A DNA stretch of 64,000 nucleotides from Ruegeria sp. PrR005 (GCF_010500245.1 NZ_JAAGOX010000022.1:434001-498000), one strand, 5' to 3'. Shown: positions 32,712 to 41,598, counted from the stretch's first letter. A program made the numbers and translations. Notes: a model not told the origin generated them from the sequence alone.

Positions 32712-34606
32712 GTCGTCTCCTCAGAGCGGATCAGCGCGGCCAGTTGCGCGCGGGTAAAGGGCTTGCGCAGCACCGGGCCGCGGGTCAAGGCCTCGCGGTG
32801 CAGCGGATCGGACAGCGGCAGCGAGGTCATCAGGATACAGGGCAGCGCGCGCGGCAGGCGTTTCAGCAGGTCGATGCCGGTTGCGGCCCCCTCCAGTTTG
32901 ATGTCCGACAGGACCAGCGCGATATCCTCGATGTCGGCGGTCAGCGCGCTGGCCTCGTCGACCGAGGTCGCCTCGATCACCGTATGCCCCAGATCGACCA
33001 GCATGTCGCGGAAGGTCGCGCGCAGATCCTCGTTATCCTCGACCAGCAACGCCAGCCCGCCCTGCGTGGGCGGCGCGGCACGATAGGGCAGGCGCAACGT
33101 GACAACCGCGCCCGTGGGCGTGTTGCCCAGCCGCATGTCTCCACCCGCCAGCTTGACCATGTCATAGACCATCGGCAGGCCCAGCCCCGACCCCTCGCTG
33201 CCCTTGGTGGTAAAGAACGGGTTCAGCCCGCGCTCCAGCGCCTCCTTGGAAAATCCCGGGCCTGTGTCGGTTACCGCGATCTCGATCCAGATACGGCCGA
33301 TGGCATGTGCGCTGACCGCGATCAGCCCGTTGGCGCCGCAGGCGTCGCGCGCGTTCAGCACCAGGTTCAGCAGCGCATCCTGCAACATGCCCGCGTCCAG
33401 CATCAGCGCCTCGTCCGGCGTGTGGTCCAGCACGCTCAACCCGATGCCGCGTGGCAGGGTGGGAGTGGCCAGCAGCTTGAGGTCATCGAGCAGCCCATGC
33501 ATGTCGGTGGCCCGTGGCCGTAATGTGCGGTTGCCGGTCATGTCGGCGATCCGGTTGAGCAGCCGCCCGCCCCTCTGCGCGGTGGCCTGGGTTGCGGCCA
33601 CCAGTTCGGCGGCCTCTTCGGGCAGGTCCATCTTCTCCATCTTCGACATCATGCCCAGGATGATGGTCAATAGGTTCGAGAAATCATGCGCCAGCCCGCT
33701 GGTCATCTGCGCCGCCATCGCCCGGCGGCGGGATTGTTGCAGCGCAACCCGGGTCTGGGTTTCGGTGGTCACATCCATCGACAGGATATAGACCCCGCCG
33801 GTACCATCGGGGGTAAACGCCACCCGGATGCGCCGCCCGTCATGCGCCTCGTTGAACTCGAAAACCGGGCTGTCCCCGCCATAGGCGGCCTGAAGATGTG
33901 GCTCGATCTTGGCAAAGGCCTCGGGCCCCAGTGCCTCCGAGATATGCATTCCCAGGATGTCCGAGGGCCGCCCCGGCATCACCGCGCTCAGCCGCCGGTT
34001 GGAATAGGTGTAATGCCCGTCCCGATCCACATGGGCGATGTGGGCCGGCATCATCTCGGTGGTCAGGCGGGTGCGTGCCTCGATCTCGGTCAACTGCCGC
34101 TGCGCCTCTTCCAGTGCGCTGATGGTGGCGGCCAGCTTGCGGTTGGTCGTGCTCAGCTCCTCGGCATGGGCCAGGAGCTGGCCCGACAGTTCCTCGGACC
34201 GGGCGCGCAGCAGCTCTTCTACCCGCTTGGTCCGGGTGATGTCGGTATAGACGGTCACCCATCCACCCTGCGGCAGGGGCGCGCCCTCGATCGAGATGAC
34301 CTGCCCGTTGACGCGCGTCCGTTCGAAATAATGCGGCACAAAGGCGCGCGCCTGCTGCACCCGGTGCCGGACCAGCGCGTCGATGTCGGCGACCTCGCCA
34401 TAATCGCCGCGCTGGGCGAGATAACGGATCGTGTCGTCGAACCGCGCGCCCGGACGGATCAGCCGGTCGGGCAGATGAAACATTTCCTGGAAACGGCGGT
34501 TGCAGACCGCCAGCCGCAGGTCATTGTCATAGATGGACAGGGCCTGGGCGATCAGGTTCAGCCCGGCCGAGGTCATCGTCTTGATCCACTGTTCGCTTCT
34601 GTCCAC
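32708..34606 (-). CDS. Hybrid PAS sensor histidine kinase with C-terminal receiver
   Basis: A 632-residue cytoplasmic kinase with no membrane helix. An N-terminal PAS region is followed by a coiled coil (about 150-190) and a second PAS (HIAHVDRDGHYTYSNRRLSAVM). The HisKA motif GLAHDFSNLLTIIL holds the phospho-acceptor His307, and the HATPase domain has NARDAC and DTGPGFS with GSGLGLPMVYDM. A receiver domain near the C-terminus (LVEDNEDLRATF, SDIKLEGAATG) makes it a hybrid. It overlaps the response regulator by 4 bases; together they likely control the divergent ligase/transporter operon in response to an intracellular signal. Confidence 0.92.
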   Translation of the reverse strand: MDRSEQWIKTMTSAGLNLIAQALSIYDNDLRLAVCNRRFQEMFHLPDRLIRPGARFDDTIRYLAQRGDYGEVADIDALVRHRVQQARAFVPHYFERTRVNGQVISIEGAPLPQGGWVTVYTDITRTKRVEELLRARSEELSGQLLAHAEELSTTNRKLAATISALEEAQRQLTEIEARTRLTTEMMPAHIAHVDRDGHYTYSNRRLSAVMPGRPSDILGMHISEALGPEAFAKIEPHLQAAYGGDSPVFEFNEAHDGRRIRVAFTPDGTGGVYILSMDVTTETQTRVALQQSRRRAMAAQMTSGLAHDFSNLLTIILGMMSKMEKMDLPEEAAELVAATQATAQRGGRLLNRIADMTGNRTLRPRATDMHGLLDDLKLLATPTLPRGIGLSVLDHTPDEALMLDAGMLQDALLNLVLNARDACGANGLIAVSAHAIGRIWIEIAVTDTGPGFSKEALERGLNPFFTTKGSEGSGLGLPMVYDMVKLAGGDMRLGNTPTGAVVTLRLPYRAAPPTQGGLALLVEDNEDLRATFRDMLVDLGHTVIEATSVDEASALTADIEDIALVLSDIKLEGAATGIDLLKRLPRALPCILMTSLPLSDPLHREALTRGPVLRKPFTRAQLAALIRSEETT

Positions 34607-34644
34607 GGCGTCTGGCCTCCTTCACTCTCTGCCTAGCACCACAA

Positions 34645-34656
34645 AATTCGTCAGAA
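34645..34656. promoter_or_regulatory. Direct repeat AATTCGTCAGAA, copy 1
   Basis: AATTCGTCAGAA. It is repeated with one change at 34714-34725 (AATTCGTAAGAA), same orientation, 69 bases apart. Both lie in the gap between the divergent histidine kinase and CoA ligase genes and could bind the adjacent response regulator. Confidence 0.4.
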
Positions 34657-34712
34657 CAAGGGGCGGCGGTCCCGGGGGATACCGTGTCGCGGATACCGAA
34701 TGCGCGCTGTTA

Positions 34713-34728
34713 CAATTCGTAAGAATTG
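34713..34728. promoter_or_regulatory. Palindrome CAATTC-GTAA-GAATTG containing repeat copy 2
   Basis: CAATTC (34713-34718) and GAATTG (34723-34728) are perfect inverted arms around GTAA, and the core is the second copy of the AATTCGTnAGAA repeat. The site lies about 120 bases ahead of the ligase start, a plausible activator position. Confidence 0.45.
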
Positions 34729-34844
34729 GGAAAACATCACGAAAACTTTCCCCGCGACCAATGGCGCTGTTCCTGATCTGGGGCAGAATCGCAACGGTCC
34801 GTCAGGGTCACGCGGTCACGTCCGGCCCGAAGGAGCGGGTCGGA

Positions 34845-36836
34845 ATGGGGAGGAGAGAGACATTGGTCCAGTCGCAGTCGGGCGCTGGGGGGCTTCAGTC
34901 CCTTCCGGCGCTGCTTCACCGCAACGCAACCCAGTTTGGGAATGCCCCGGCTTACCGGGAAAAGGAATTCGGCATCTGGCAATGCTGGACCTGGGCCGAA
35001 GCCGCGGCCGAGATTCGCGCCATGGCGCTGGGTTTTCTGGAGATCGGCGTCGAAAAGGGCGACCACATCGCCGTCATCGGCCGCAACCGTCCGGCGCATT
35101 ACTGGTCGATGGTCGCCGCCCAGATGGTCGGCGCCGTGCCGGTGCCATTCTACCAGGACGCGGTGGCCGAAGAGATGACCTATGTCATGGAGCATTGCGG
35201 CGCCAAATACATCGTCTGCGGTGACCAGGAGCAGGTCGACAAGGTCATCGAGATCCAGGAGAAAGTGCACCAGGTCAAGCACATCCTCTATACCGACAAG
35301 CGCGGGATGCGGAAATACGACCACTCCCAGATGAACGCGCTGCATGACATCATGGCCGAGGGTCGCGCCGGGCATCACCGGCTGGACGCCGAACTCGACC
35401 GCCGCATCGCCGCGATCACCTATGACGACACCTGCGTGATGCTCTACACTTCGGGTACCACGGGCAAACCCAAGGGCGTGGTTCTGTCCAACCGCAACGT
35501 CATCGAAAGCGCCAAGAATTCGGCGGACTTCGATCACCTGACCCGCGGCGAGGATATCCTCTCCTACCTGCCGATGGCCTGGGTGGGCGACTTCATCTTC
35601 TCGATCGGACAGGCCTATTGGTGCGGTTTCTGCGTGAACTGCCCCGAAAGCCCCGACACGATGATGACCGACCTGCGCGAGATCGGCCCGACCTATTTCT
35701 TCGCCCCGCCACGGGTGTTCGAGATGCAGCTGACCAACGTGATGATCCGGATGGAGGACGCAAGCCCCCTGAAACGCCGGATGTTCCACCACTTCATGGC
35801 CCATGCCAAGAAGGTCGGCGGCCGCATTCTGGACGGCAAGCCGGTCAGCTTCGGCGACCGCCTGAAATACGCGCTTGGCAACTTTCTGGTCTACGGTCCG
35901 CTCAAGGATACGCTGGGCTACAGCCGGTTCCGCGTGGGCTACACCGCGGGCGAGGCGATCGGGCCGGAAATCTTCGATTTCTACCGCTCGCTCGGCATCA
36001 ACCTGAAACAGCTCTACGGCCAGACCGAGGCGACCGTGTTCATCACCGTCCAGCCCGATGGCGAGGTGCGTGCCGATACCGTCGGCGTGCCCGCGCCGGA
36101 CGTCGAGATCAAGATCGACGAAAAGGGCGAGATCCACTACCGCTCGCCCGGCGTCTTCGTCGAGTATTACAAGAACCCCGAAAGCACCGCCTCGACCAAG
36201 GATGCCGAAGGCTGGGTCGCCACCGGCGACGCGGGCTTCATCGAGGAAGGCACGGGTCACCTGCGCATCATCGACCGCGCCAAGGACGTGGGCAAGATGG
36301 CCGACGGCAGCATGTTCGCGCCGAAATATGTCGAGAACAAGCTCAAGTTCTATCCCGACATTCTCGAGGCCGTGCTGTTCGGCAATGGCCGCGACCGTTG
36401 CGTCGCCTTCATCAACATCGACCTGACGGCGATCGGCAACTGGGCGGAGCGCAACAACATCGCCTACGCCTCGTACCAGGAACTGGCAGGACACCCCCGC
36501 GTGCTGGAAACCATCACCAACCACGTGGAAGAGGTGAACAAATCCGTTGCCGCCGACGCCATGCTGTCGGGCTGCCAGGTGCATCGCTTCGTCGTCCTGC
36601 ACAAGGAGCTTGATGCCGACGATGGCGAGATCACCCGGACCCGCAAGGTGCGCCGCGGCTTTGTCGAGGACAAGTATGCCGACATCATCGCCGCGCTTTA
36701 TGACGGCTCCGACAAGGTCTCGACCGTGACCGAGGTGACCTATGAGGATGGCCGCAAGGGCGCGATCAAGGCGACGCTGACCATCTGCGACGCCAAGGTC
36801 CAGCCCGTGGCACAGCACAAGGTGGCCGCTGAATAA
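34845..36836 (+). CDS. AMP-binding long-chain acyl-CoA synthetase-like protein
   Basis: A 663-residue adenylate-forming ligase that would activate a carboxylic acid as its CoA thioester. The AMP-binding core YTSGTTGKPKGVVLSNRNV is near residue 205, and GQTEATVF, the GDAGFIEEGTGHLRIIDRAKDVGKMADGSMFAPKYVEN block and the C-terminal Lys-rich RTRKVRRGF complete the family. The ATG at 34845 has AGGAG 10 bases ahead; a TTG at 34863 has GGAGGAG at 7 bases and is an equally plausible start. It heads a branched-chain-type ABC transporter operon and is paired at the far end with a second ligase. Substrate is inferred as an imported organic acid. Confidence 0.88.
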   Translation: MGRRETLVQSQSGAGGLQSLPALLHRNATQFGNAPAYREKEFGIWQCWTWAEAAAEIRAMALGFLEIGVEKGDHIAVIGRNRPAHYWSMVAAQMVGAVPVPFYQDAVAEEMTYVMEHCGAKYIVCGDQEQVDKVIEIQEKVHQVKHILYTDKRGMRKYDHSQMNALHDIMAEGRAGHHRLDAELDRRIAAITYDDTCVMLYTSGTTGKPKGVVLSNRNVIESAKNSADFDHLTRGEDILSYLPMAWVGDFIFSIGQAYWCGFCVNCPESPDTMMTDLREIGPTYFFAPPRVFEMQLTNVMIRMEDASPLKRRMFHHFMAHAKKVGGRILDGKPVSFGDRLKYALGNFLVYGPLKDTLGYSRFRVGYTAGEAIGPEIFDFYRSLGINLKQLYGQTEATVFITVQPDGEVRADTVGVPAPDVEIKIDEKGEIHYRSPGVFVEYYKNPESTASTKDAEGWVATGDAGFIEEGTGHLRIIDRAKDVGKMADGSMFAPKYVENKLKFYPDILEAVLFGNGRDRCVAFINIDLTAIGNWAERNNIAYASYQELAGHPRVLETITNHVEEVNKSVAADAMLSGCQVHRFVVLHKELDADDGEITRTRKVRRGFVEDKYADIIAALYDGSDKVSTVTEVTYEDGRKGAIKATLTICDAKVQPVAQHKVAAE

Positions 36837-36845
36837 GCGCCGGCA

Positions 36846-36864
36846 GGGCGCGCGGCCCGCGCCC
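36846..36864 (+). other. Hairpin before livG
   Basis: GGGCGCG (36846-36852), loop CGGCC, CGCGCCC (36858-36864), a 7-bp stem in the gap between the ligase and livG. A second short stem GGACC/GGTCC lies a few bases further on. No T-tract follows, so RNA processing or stability is more likely than termination. Confidence 0.45.
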
Positions 36865-36904
36865 ACCGCACTGGACCCCGGTCCGACAGACAAGGGAGAC
36901 ACCG

Positions 36905-37723
36905 ATGCTCGACGCATCTGAGGGATACATCACCGAGGACGGCCGCAAGATCGGCGGCGTGGTGATGGAAATGAAGAACATCACCCTGCGGTTTGGCGGC
37001 GTGGTGGCGATCAAGGACATCAGCTTTGACATCCGCGAGGGCGAGATCCGCGCGATCATCGGCCCGAACGGTGCCGGCAAGTCCTCGATGCTGAACGTGA
37101 TCTCGGGCTTTTATGTGCCGCAAGAGGGCGAGGTCTGGTTCCACGGCAAGAAGCGCCCTGCGATGCGCCCCTATGAGGTGGCCCGCCAGGGCATCGCGCG
37201 CACCTTCCAGAACATCGCCCTGTTCGAGGGGATGAGCGTTCTGGACAACGTGATGACCGGGCGGCTCAACTTCATGAGCGCGGGCCTGCTGAGCCAGTCG
37301 ATCTGGCGCGGCAAGGCCGAGCGCGAAGAGGTCGAGAACCGAGAGGCCGTGGAAAAGATCATCGACTTCCTCGAAATCCAGCACATCCGCAAGACGCCGG
37401 TGTCGCGCCTGCCCTACGGCCTGAAAAAGCGGGTCGAACTGGCCCGCGCGCTGGCTGCCGAGCCGAAACTGCTGCTGCTGGACGAACCGATGGCGGGCAT
37501 GAACGTCGAAGAGAAAGAGGACATGAGCCGCTTCATCCTCGACGTGAACGACGAGTTCGGCACCACCATCGCACTGATCGAACACGACATGGGCGTGGTC
37601 ATGGACCTGAGCGACCGTGTGGTGGTGATGGATTACGGCAAGAAGATCGGCGACGGCACACCCGAAGAAGTGCGCAACAACCAAGAGGTCATCGACGCCT
37701 ATCTGGGGGTGGCACATGACTGA
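36905..37723 (+). CDS. livG: Branched-chain amino acid-type ABC transporter ATP-binding protein LivG
   Basis: A 272-residue ATPase of the LivG type. Walker A GPNGAGKSS near residue 55, a Q-loop ARTFQNIALFEG, signature RLPYGLKKRVELARAL and Walker B LLLLDEPMAGMN are visible; it ends with the switch His in LIEHDMGVVMD. ATG 36905 follows GGGAG at 7 bases. The family also carries urea, amides and aromatic acids, so the name does not fix the substrate. It is the second gene of the operon. Confidence 0.92.
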   Translation: MLDASEGYITEDGRKIGGVVMEMKNITLRFGGVVAIKDISFDIREGEIRAIIGPNGAGKSSMLNVISGFYVPQEGEVWFHGKKRPAMRPYEVARQGIARTFQNIALFEGMSVLDNVMTGRLNFMSAGLLSQSIWRGKAEREEVENREAVEKIIDFLEIQHIRKTPVSRLPYGLKKRVELARALAAEPKLLLLDEPMAGMNVEEKEDMSRFILDVNDEFGTTIALIEHDMGVVMDLSDRVVVMDYGKKIGDGTPEEVRNNQEVIDAYLGVAHD

Positions 37724-37772
37724 TCTTCACCTGAACGACACGATGAAAACCGGGGGCGCGGGACATGTCTGA
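37716..37772 (+). CDS. Possible 18-codon coupling ORF between livG and livH
   Basis: An ATG at 37716 starts inside the last codons of livG and reads 18 residues (MTDLHLNDTMKTGGAGHV) to a TGA at 37770-37772, which lies inside the livH start region. Nothing resembles a folded product. If translated, ribosomes could cross from livG to livH without a separate binding site, as livH has none at the right distance. Alternatively it is a chance ORF. Confidence 0.3.
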   Translation: MTDLHLNDTMKTGGAGHV

Positions 37773-38751
37773 TCAACTGATTTATGCCACCGAGGTGATC
37801 CTCAACGGCCTGATGGCGGGCGTGCTCTATGCGCTGGTGGCGCTGGGCTTTGTGCTGATCTACAAGGCGTCCGGCATCTTCAACTATGCCCAGGGCGTGA
37901 TGGCGCTGTTTGCCGCCATGACCCTGGTGGGGATCATGAACGGCCAGGTGCCCTTTGCGCATCTGATCAACGCGACCTTCGGGGTTCATGTCACCCATTT
38001 CGGCTGGACCATCCCAGCGCTGCTGGCCATCCTGCTGACGATGGGCGTGATGATCCTTCTGGCCTGGGCGGTGCAGCAATTCGTGATGCGCCACCTGGTC
38101 GGGCAGGAGCCGATCATCCTGTTCATGGCTACCATCGGGCTTGCCTATTTCCTCGAAGGCGTGGCGGACCTGATGTGGGGCTCCGAGATCAAGACGCTGG
38201 ATGTCGGCCTGCCGCAGGGCCTGAACGTCTGGATCGACGACACCACCTACGGCATCTTCGGCTACGGCTTCTTCATCGACAATCTCGATATCGTGGCGAC
38301 CGTGATCGCGGCGCTTCTGGTGGCGGCGCTGGTGGCCTTCAGCCAGTACACCAAGCAGGGCCGGGCGATGCGCGCGGTGGCCGACGATCACCAGGCGGCG
38401 CTGAGCGTCGGTATCTCGCTGAACTTCATCTGGGTGCTGGTCTGGTCGGTCGCGGGCTTTGTCGCGCTGGTCGCGGGCATCATGTGGGGCACCAAGTCGG
38501 GCGTGCAGTTCTCGCTGTCGCTGATCGCGCTCAAGGCCCTTCCGGTGCTGATGCTGGGCGGCTTCACCTCGATCCCCGGCGCCATTGTCGGCGGGCTGAT
38601 CATCGGGGTGGGCGAGAAACTGTTCGAATTCGCGGTTGGCCCGCTGGTGGGCGGCGCGACCGAGAACTGGTTCGCCTATGTTCTGGCGCTGATCTTCCTC
38701 GTGTTCCGGCCGCAGGGCCTGTTCGGCGAGAAGATCATCGAAAGGGTCTGA
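37765..38751 (+). CDS. livH: Branched-chain-type ABC permease LivH
   Basis: A 328-residue inner-membrane permease with about 8 hydrophobic helices. The family signature GLMAGVLYALVALGFVLIYKASGIFNYAQGVMALFAAM is at residues 13-50, and the cytoplasmic EAA-like loop AVADDHQAALSVGISLNFI and GAIVGGLIIGVGEKLFEF near the end are conserved. It partners LivM. It has no good binding site of its own and sits in the shadow of the 37716 mini-ORF. Confidence 0.92.
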   Translation: MSDQLIYATEVILNGLMAGVLYALVALGFVLIYKASGIFNYAQGVMALFAAMTLVGIMNGQVPFAHLINATFGVHVTHFGWTIPALLAILLTMGVMILLAWAVQQFVMRHLVGQEPIILFMATIGLAYFLEGVADLMWGSEIKTLDVGLPQGLNVWIDDTTYGIFGYGFFIDNLDIVATVIAALLVAALVAFSQYTKQGRAMRAVADDHQAALSVGISLNFIWVLVWSVAGFVALVAGIMWGTKSGVQFSLSLIALKALPVLMLGGFTSIPGAIVGGLIIGVGEKLFEFAVGPLVGGATENWFAYVLALIFLVFRPQGLFGEKIIERV

Positions 38752-38769
38752 GGCTCCGGTGGGCGACCC

Positions 38770-38790
38770 CGTTGCGCGTGCCGCGCAACG
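38770..38790 (+). other. Hairpin between livH and small membrane protein
   Basis: CGTTGCGC (38770-38777), loop GTGCC, GCGCAACG (38783-38790), a perfect 8-bp stem with no T-tract. It is one of a set of hairpins in each non-overlapping gap of this operon. Confidence 0.5.
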
Positions 38791-38833
38791 AAACCCGCCC
38801 GCCCGGAACCTTCGCAAGGAAGGGAGGAGACGG

Positions 38834-39091
38834 ATGAACAAGCTGATCGCCATCGTCAATGTCGTCGCCTGGTCGGGCTTTTGGGCCTTTGGCTATATCG
38901 CCCTGACCGCGCAGGATCTGAGCGACCATCAGCTGATCACCGCCAGCCTCCTGGCCTTTGCCGGGTTCATCATGGGGATCGTCGCATATCTGCGGCTGGT
39001 CCGGGCCGCCGAAGCGAGCGGCTATGCGAAAAAGACAAATCAACTCGACACCGCGGCCCGCAACCGCGCGCAGTCCGAAGGGGGCATGTAA
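38834..39091 (+). CDS. Small membrane protein of the liv operon
   Basis: An 85-residue protein with two membrane helices (about residues 4-25 and 35-55) and a charged tail. It lies between livH and livM, where most liv operons have no gene. GGAGGAG is about 5 bases ahead of ATG 38834, so translation is strong. I do not recognise the family. A role as an accessory subunit of the permease is inferred from position. Confidence 0.65.
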   Translation: MNKLIAIVNVVAWSGFWAFGYIALTAQDLSDHQLITASLLAFAGFIMGIVAYLRLVRAAEASGYAKKTNQLDTAARNRAQSEGGM

Positions 39092-39094
39092 GCG

Positions 39095-40171
39095 ATGTTC
39101 TACCGTGAAGCCGGAGATTTCAAAACCTCCTACCAGTCCGACAGCCAGACCTTTCCGATCAAGTTCGACCGGTACCGGTATTATGTGGTCCTGGTGGTGG
39201 CCTTCGGGATCATCCCGTTCATCATCAACGACTATTGGGCGAATTCGCTGCTGCTGCCGTTTCTGATCTATGCCATCGCCGCGATCGGGCTGAACATCCT
39301 GGTGGGCTATTGCGGCCAGGTCAGCCTGGGCACCGGCGGGTTCATGGCAGTAGGCGCTTATGCCGTCTACAAGCTGATGACCGCCTTTCCCGAGGTAAGC
39401 ATGTTCATCCATGTGATCCTGGCCGGTGGCATCACCGCTGCCGTGGGGGTGCTGTTCGGCCTGCCCAGCCTGCGGATCAAGGGGTTCTACCTTGCGGTGG
39501 CAACTTTGGCGGCGCAGTTCTTTCTGGTCTGGCTCTTCAACCGGGTGCCATGGTTTTACAACTATTCCGCCTCGGGCCAGATCAACGCGCCCGAACGCGA
39601 GGTGTTCGGTGTCATCATCACCGGCGCCAATGCGCCGGCCTGGGCCACCTACCTGTTCTGCCTGGTCTTCCTGACCCTCTGCGCCCTGATCGCCCGGAAC
39701 CTGACCCGCGGCACAATGGGCCGCACCTGGATGGCGATCCGCGACATGGATATCGCGGCCGAGATCATCGGGGTGAACCCGCTCAAGGCCAAGATGACCG
39801 CCTTCGCCGTCAGTTCCTTCTTCATCGGCATCTCGGGCGCGCTGTTCTTCGCGCTCTACCTCGGAGCCGTCGAAGTGGGCGAGGCCTTTGGCATCCAGAA
39901 ATCGTTTCTGGTGCTGTTCATGGTGATCATCGGCGGTCTCGGCTCGATCTTCGGTTCGTTCGCGGGTGCGGCCTTCCTGGTGCTGCTGCCGGTGGTGCTC
40001 AAGGTCGTCGGCGCGGACATGCTGGGCTGGCCCACGGATATCGTGGCGCATCTGCAACTTGTGATCGTCGGTGCGCTGATCATCGTGTTCCTGATCATGG
40101 AACCTCATGGGCTGGCGCAGCTGTGGCGCGTGGCCAAGGAAAAACTCAGACTCTGGCCCTTCCCGCACTGA
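39095..40171 (+). CDS. livM: Branched-chain-type ABC permease LivM
   Basis: A 358-residue permease with about 9 hydrophobic helices. GYCGQVSLGTGGFMAVGAYAVYKL, the family's conserved region, is at about residues 72-95, and ARNLTRGTMGRTWMAIRDMDIAAEIIGVNPLKAKMTAFAVSSF holds the EAA-type loop. It partners LivH. The start follows the small membrane protein by 3 bases. Confidence 0.92.
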   Translation: MFYREAGDFKTSYQSDSQTFPIKFDRYRYYVVLVVAFGIIPFIINDYWANSLLLPFLIYAIAAIGLNILVGYCGQVSLGTGGFMAVGAYAVYKLMTAFPEVSMFIHVILAGGITAAVGVLFGLPSLRIKGFYLAVATLAAQFFLVWLFNRVPWFYNYSASGQINAPEREVFGVIITGANAPAWATYLFCLVFLTLCALIARNLTRGTMGRTWMAIRDMDIAAEIIGVNPLKAKMTAFAVSSFFIGISGALFFALYLGAVEVGEAFGIQKSFLVLFMVIIGGLGSIFGSFAGAAFLVLLPVVLKVVGADMLGWPTDIVAHLQLVIVGALIIVFLIMEPHGLAQLWRVAKEKLRLWPFPH

Positions 40172-40191
40172 CGCGGACAGGTCCAACCCGA

Positions 40192-40214
40192 TACGGGGGG
40201 CGGTTCCCCCCGTA
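40192..40214 (+). other. Hairpin before livK
   Basis: TACGGGGGG (40192-40200), loop CGGTT, CCCCCCGTA (40206-40214), a perfect 9-bp stem in the livM-livK gap with no T-tract. Such structures often stabilise the binding-protein transcript, which is needed in excess. Confidence 0.5.
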
Positions 40215-40250
40215 CACCAACATCGGTCTAACCAAGGGAGGAGACACCCG

Positions 40251-41534
40251 ATGAAGATGAAACTGGCAACCGCGGCGCTGAGCGCCCTGATCGCCGCCGG
40301 CCCGGCACTGGCTGACCTGACATTCCCGTCGCTCAGCTATCGTACCGGTGCCTATGCCGCGGGCGGCATTCCGTTCGCAGACGGCTATGCCGACTATTTC
40401 ACCCTGCTCAACGAGCGGGATGGTGGTATCGGCGGCGTCAAGGCCAACGTTCTGGAATGCGAAACCGGCTACAACACCGAGAAAGGCGTTGAATGCTACG
40501 AGTCGACCAAGGGCGCGGGTGCCCTGGTGTACCAGCCGCTGTCGACCGGTATTACCTATCAGCTGATCCCCAAAGCCACCGCTGACGGTATTCCGATCCA
40601 CTCGATGGGCTATGGCCGTACCTCGGCCAAGAACGGCAAGGTGTTCTCGAACGTCTTCAACTATCCCGCCAACTACTGGGATGGTGCCTCGGGCGCGGTG
40701 AACTACCTGCTGGAAATCAACGGCGGCGACATCAAGGGCAAGAAGATCGCCCTGGTCTATCACAACTCCGCCTATGGCAAGGAACCGATCCGCACCCTGG
40801 AAGAGCTGAGCAAGAAGCATGGCTTTGAACTCAGCACCCTGCCGGTCGACCATCCGGGCCAGGAGCAGAAGTCGCAGTGGCTGCAAATCCGTCGCGACAA
40901 GCCCGACTATGTCCTGATGTGGGGCTGGGGCGTGATGAACCAGGTCGCCGTTCAGGAAGCCGCCAACATTCGCTTCCCGATGGAAAACTTCATCGGCATC
41001 TGGTGGTCGGGTTCCGAGAACGACGTGTTGCCCGCCGGTGACGCGGCCAACGGCTACAAGGCACTGACTTTCCACAACGTCGGCACCGATTTCCCGCTGT
41101 TTGACGATCTGAAGAAATACGTGATCGACGCGGGCAAGGCCGCCGGTGCCGGTGATCAGGTCGGTACCGTGCTCTATAACCGCGGTCTCTATGCCGCCAT
41201 GCTGGCAGCCGAAGCCGCCAAGAAGGCACAGGAGATTTCGGGCAAGGCCGACATCACCGCCGCCGACATGCGTGACGGTATGGAAGCACTGGAGATCACC
41301 GAAGCGAAGATGGCCGAACTGGGCCTGCCGAACTTCGGTCCGACCTTCTCGGTCAGCTGCGAAAACCACGGTGGCGACGCGCTGGTGGGTGTGACCCAGT
41401 GGGATGCGACCTCCAAGACATGGTCGCTGATCTCGGACTTCAAACCGACCGACGGCGATGTCATCGGCGCGCTGATCGAGGAAGACTCGAGCGCTTACGC
41501 GACTGAGAACAACATCTCGCCGCGCTGCAACTAA
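40251..41534 (+). CDS. livK: Branched-chain-type periplasmic substrate-binding protein LivK
   Basis: A 427-residue secreted protein: signal peptide (KMKLATAALSALIAAGPALA, cleavage near residue 22) and a Peripla_BP_6-type two-domain binding fold. Recognisable segments are FPSLSYRTGAYAAGGIPFADGYADYFTLLNERDGGIGG and ALVYHNSAYGKEPIRTLEELSKKHGF. Ligand unknown; the family binds amino acids, amides, urea or aromatic acids. GGAGGAG lies 8 bases ahead of ATG 40251. Confidence 0.92.
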   Translation: MKMKLATAALSALIAAGPALADLTFPSLSYRTGAYAAGGIPFADGYADYFTLLNERDGGIGGVKANVLECETGYNTEKGVECYESTKGAGALVYQPLSTGITYQLIPKATADGIPIHSMGYGRTSAKNGKVFSNVFNYPANYWDGASGAVNYLLEINGGDIKGKKIALVYHNSAYGKEPIRTLEELSKKHGFELSTLPVDHPGQEQKSQWLQIRRDKPDYVLMWGWGVMNQVAVQEAANIRFPMENFIGIWWSGSENDVLPAGDAANGYKALTFHNVGTDFPLFDDLKKYVIDAGKAAGAGDQVGTVLYNRGLYAAMLAAEAAKKAQEISGKADITAADMRDGMEALEITEAKMAELGLPNFGPTFSVSCENHGGDALVGVTQWDATSKTWSLISDFKPTDGDVIGALIEEDSSAYATENNISPRCN

Positions 41535-41543
41535 GCGCGTGAC

Positions 41544-41598
41544 CGGGCCCGGGATCCGGGCCCGCATCGAACCCGGGACGGCGGTCCGCCGCCGTCCC
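41544..41598 (+). other. Two tandem hairpins between livK and livF
   Basis: A 9-bp stem CGGGCCCGG-GAT-CCGGGCCCG (41544-41564) and a 10-bp stem GGGACGGCGG-TCCG-CCGCCGTCCC (41575-41598). Both are perfect and lack T-tracts. They lie after livK and may reduce transcription of the downstream genes or protect the livK message. Confidence 0.5.

Noticed and set aside
34533-34844. N-terminal extension of the AMP-binding ligase
   Set aside because: It would run through the divergent control region and its product is unlike the family; binding sites support starts at 34845 or 34863.
34737-36917. 726-residue reading frame opposite the AMP-binding ligase
   Set aside because: Shadow of the ligase gene; composition dominated by His, Asp and Val as expected from antisense of a coding gene.
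38735-40186. 483-residue reading frame opposite livM and the small membrane gene
   Set aside because: Shadow frame rich in Asp, His and Gln; no start site support.
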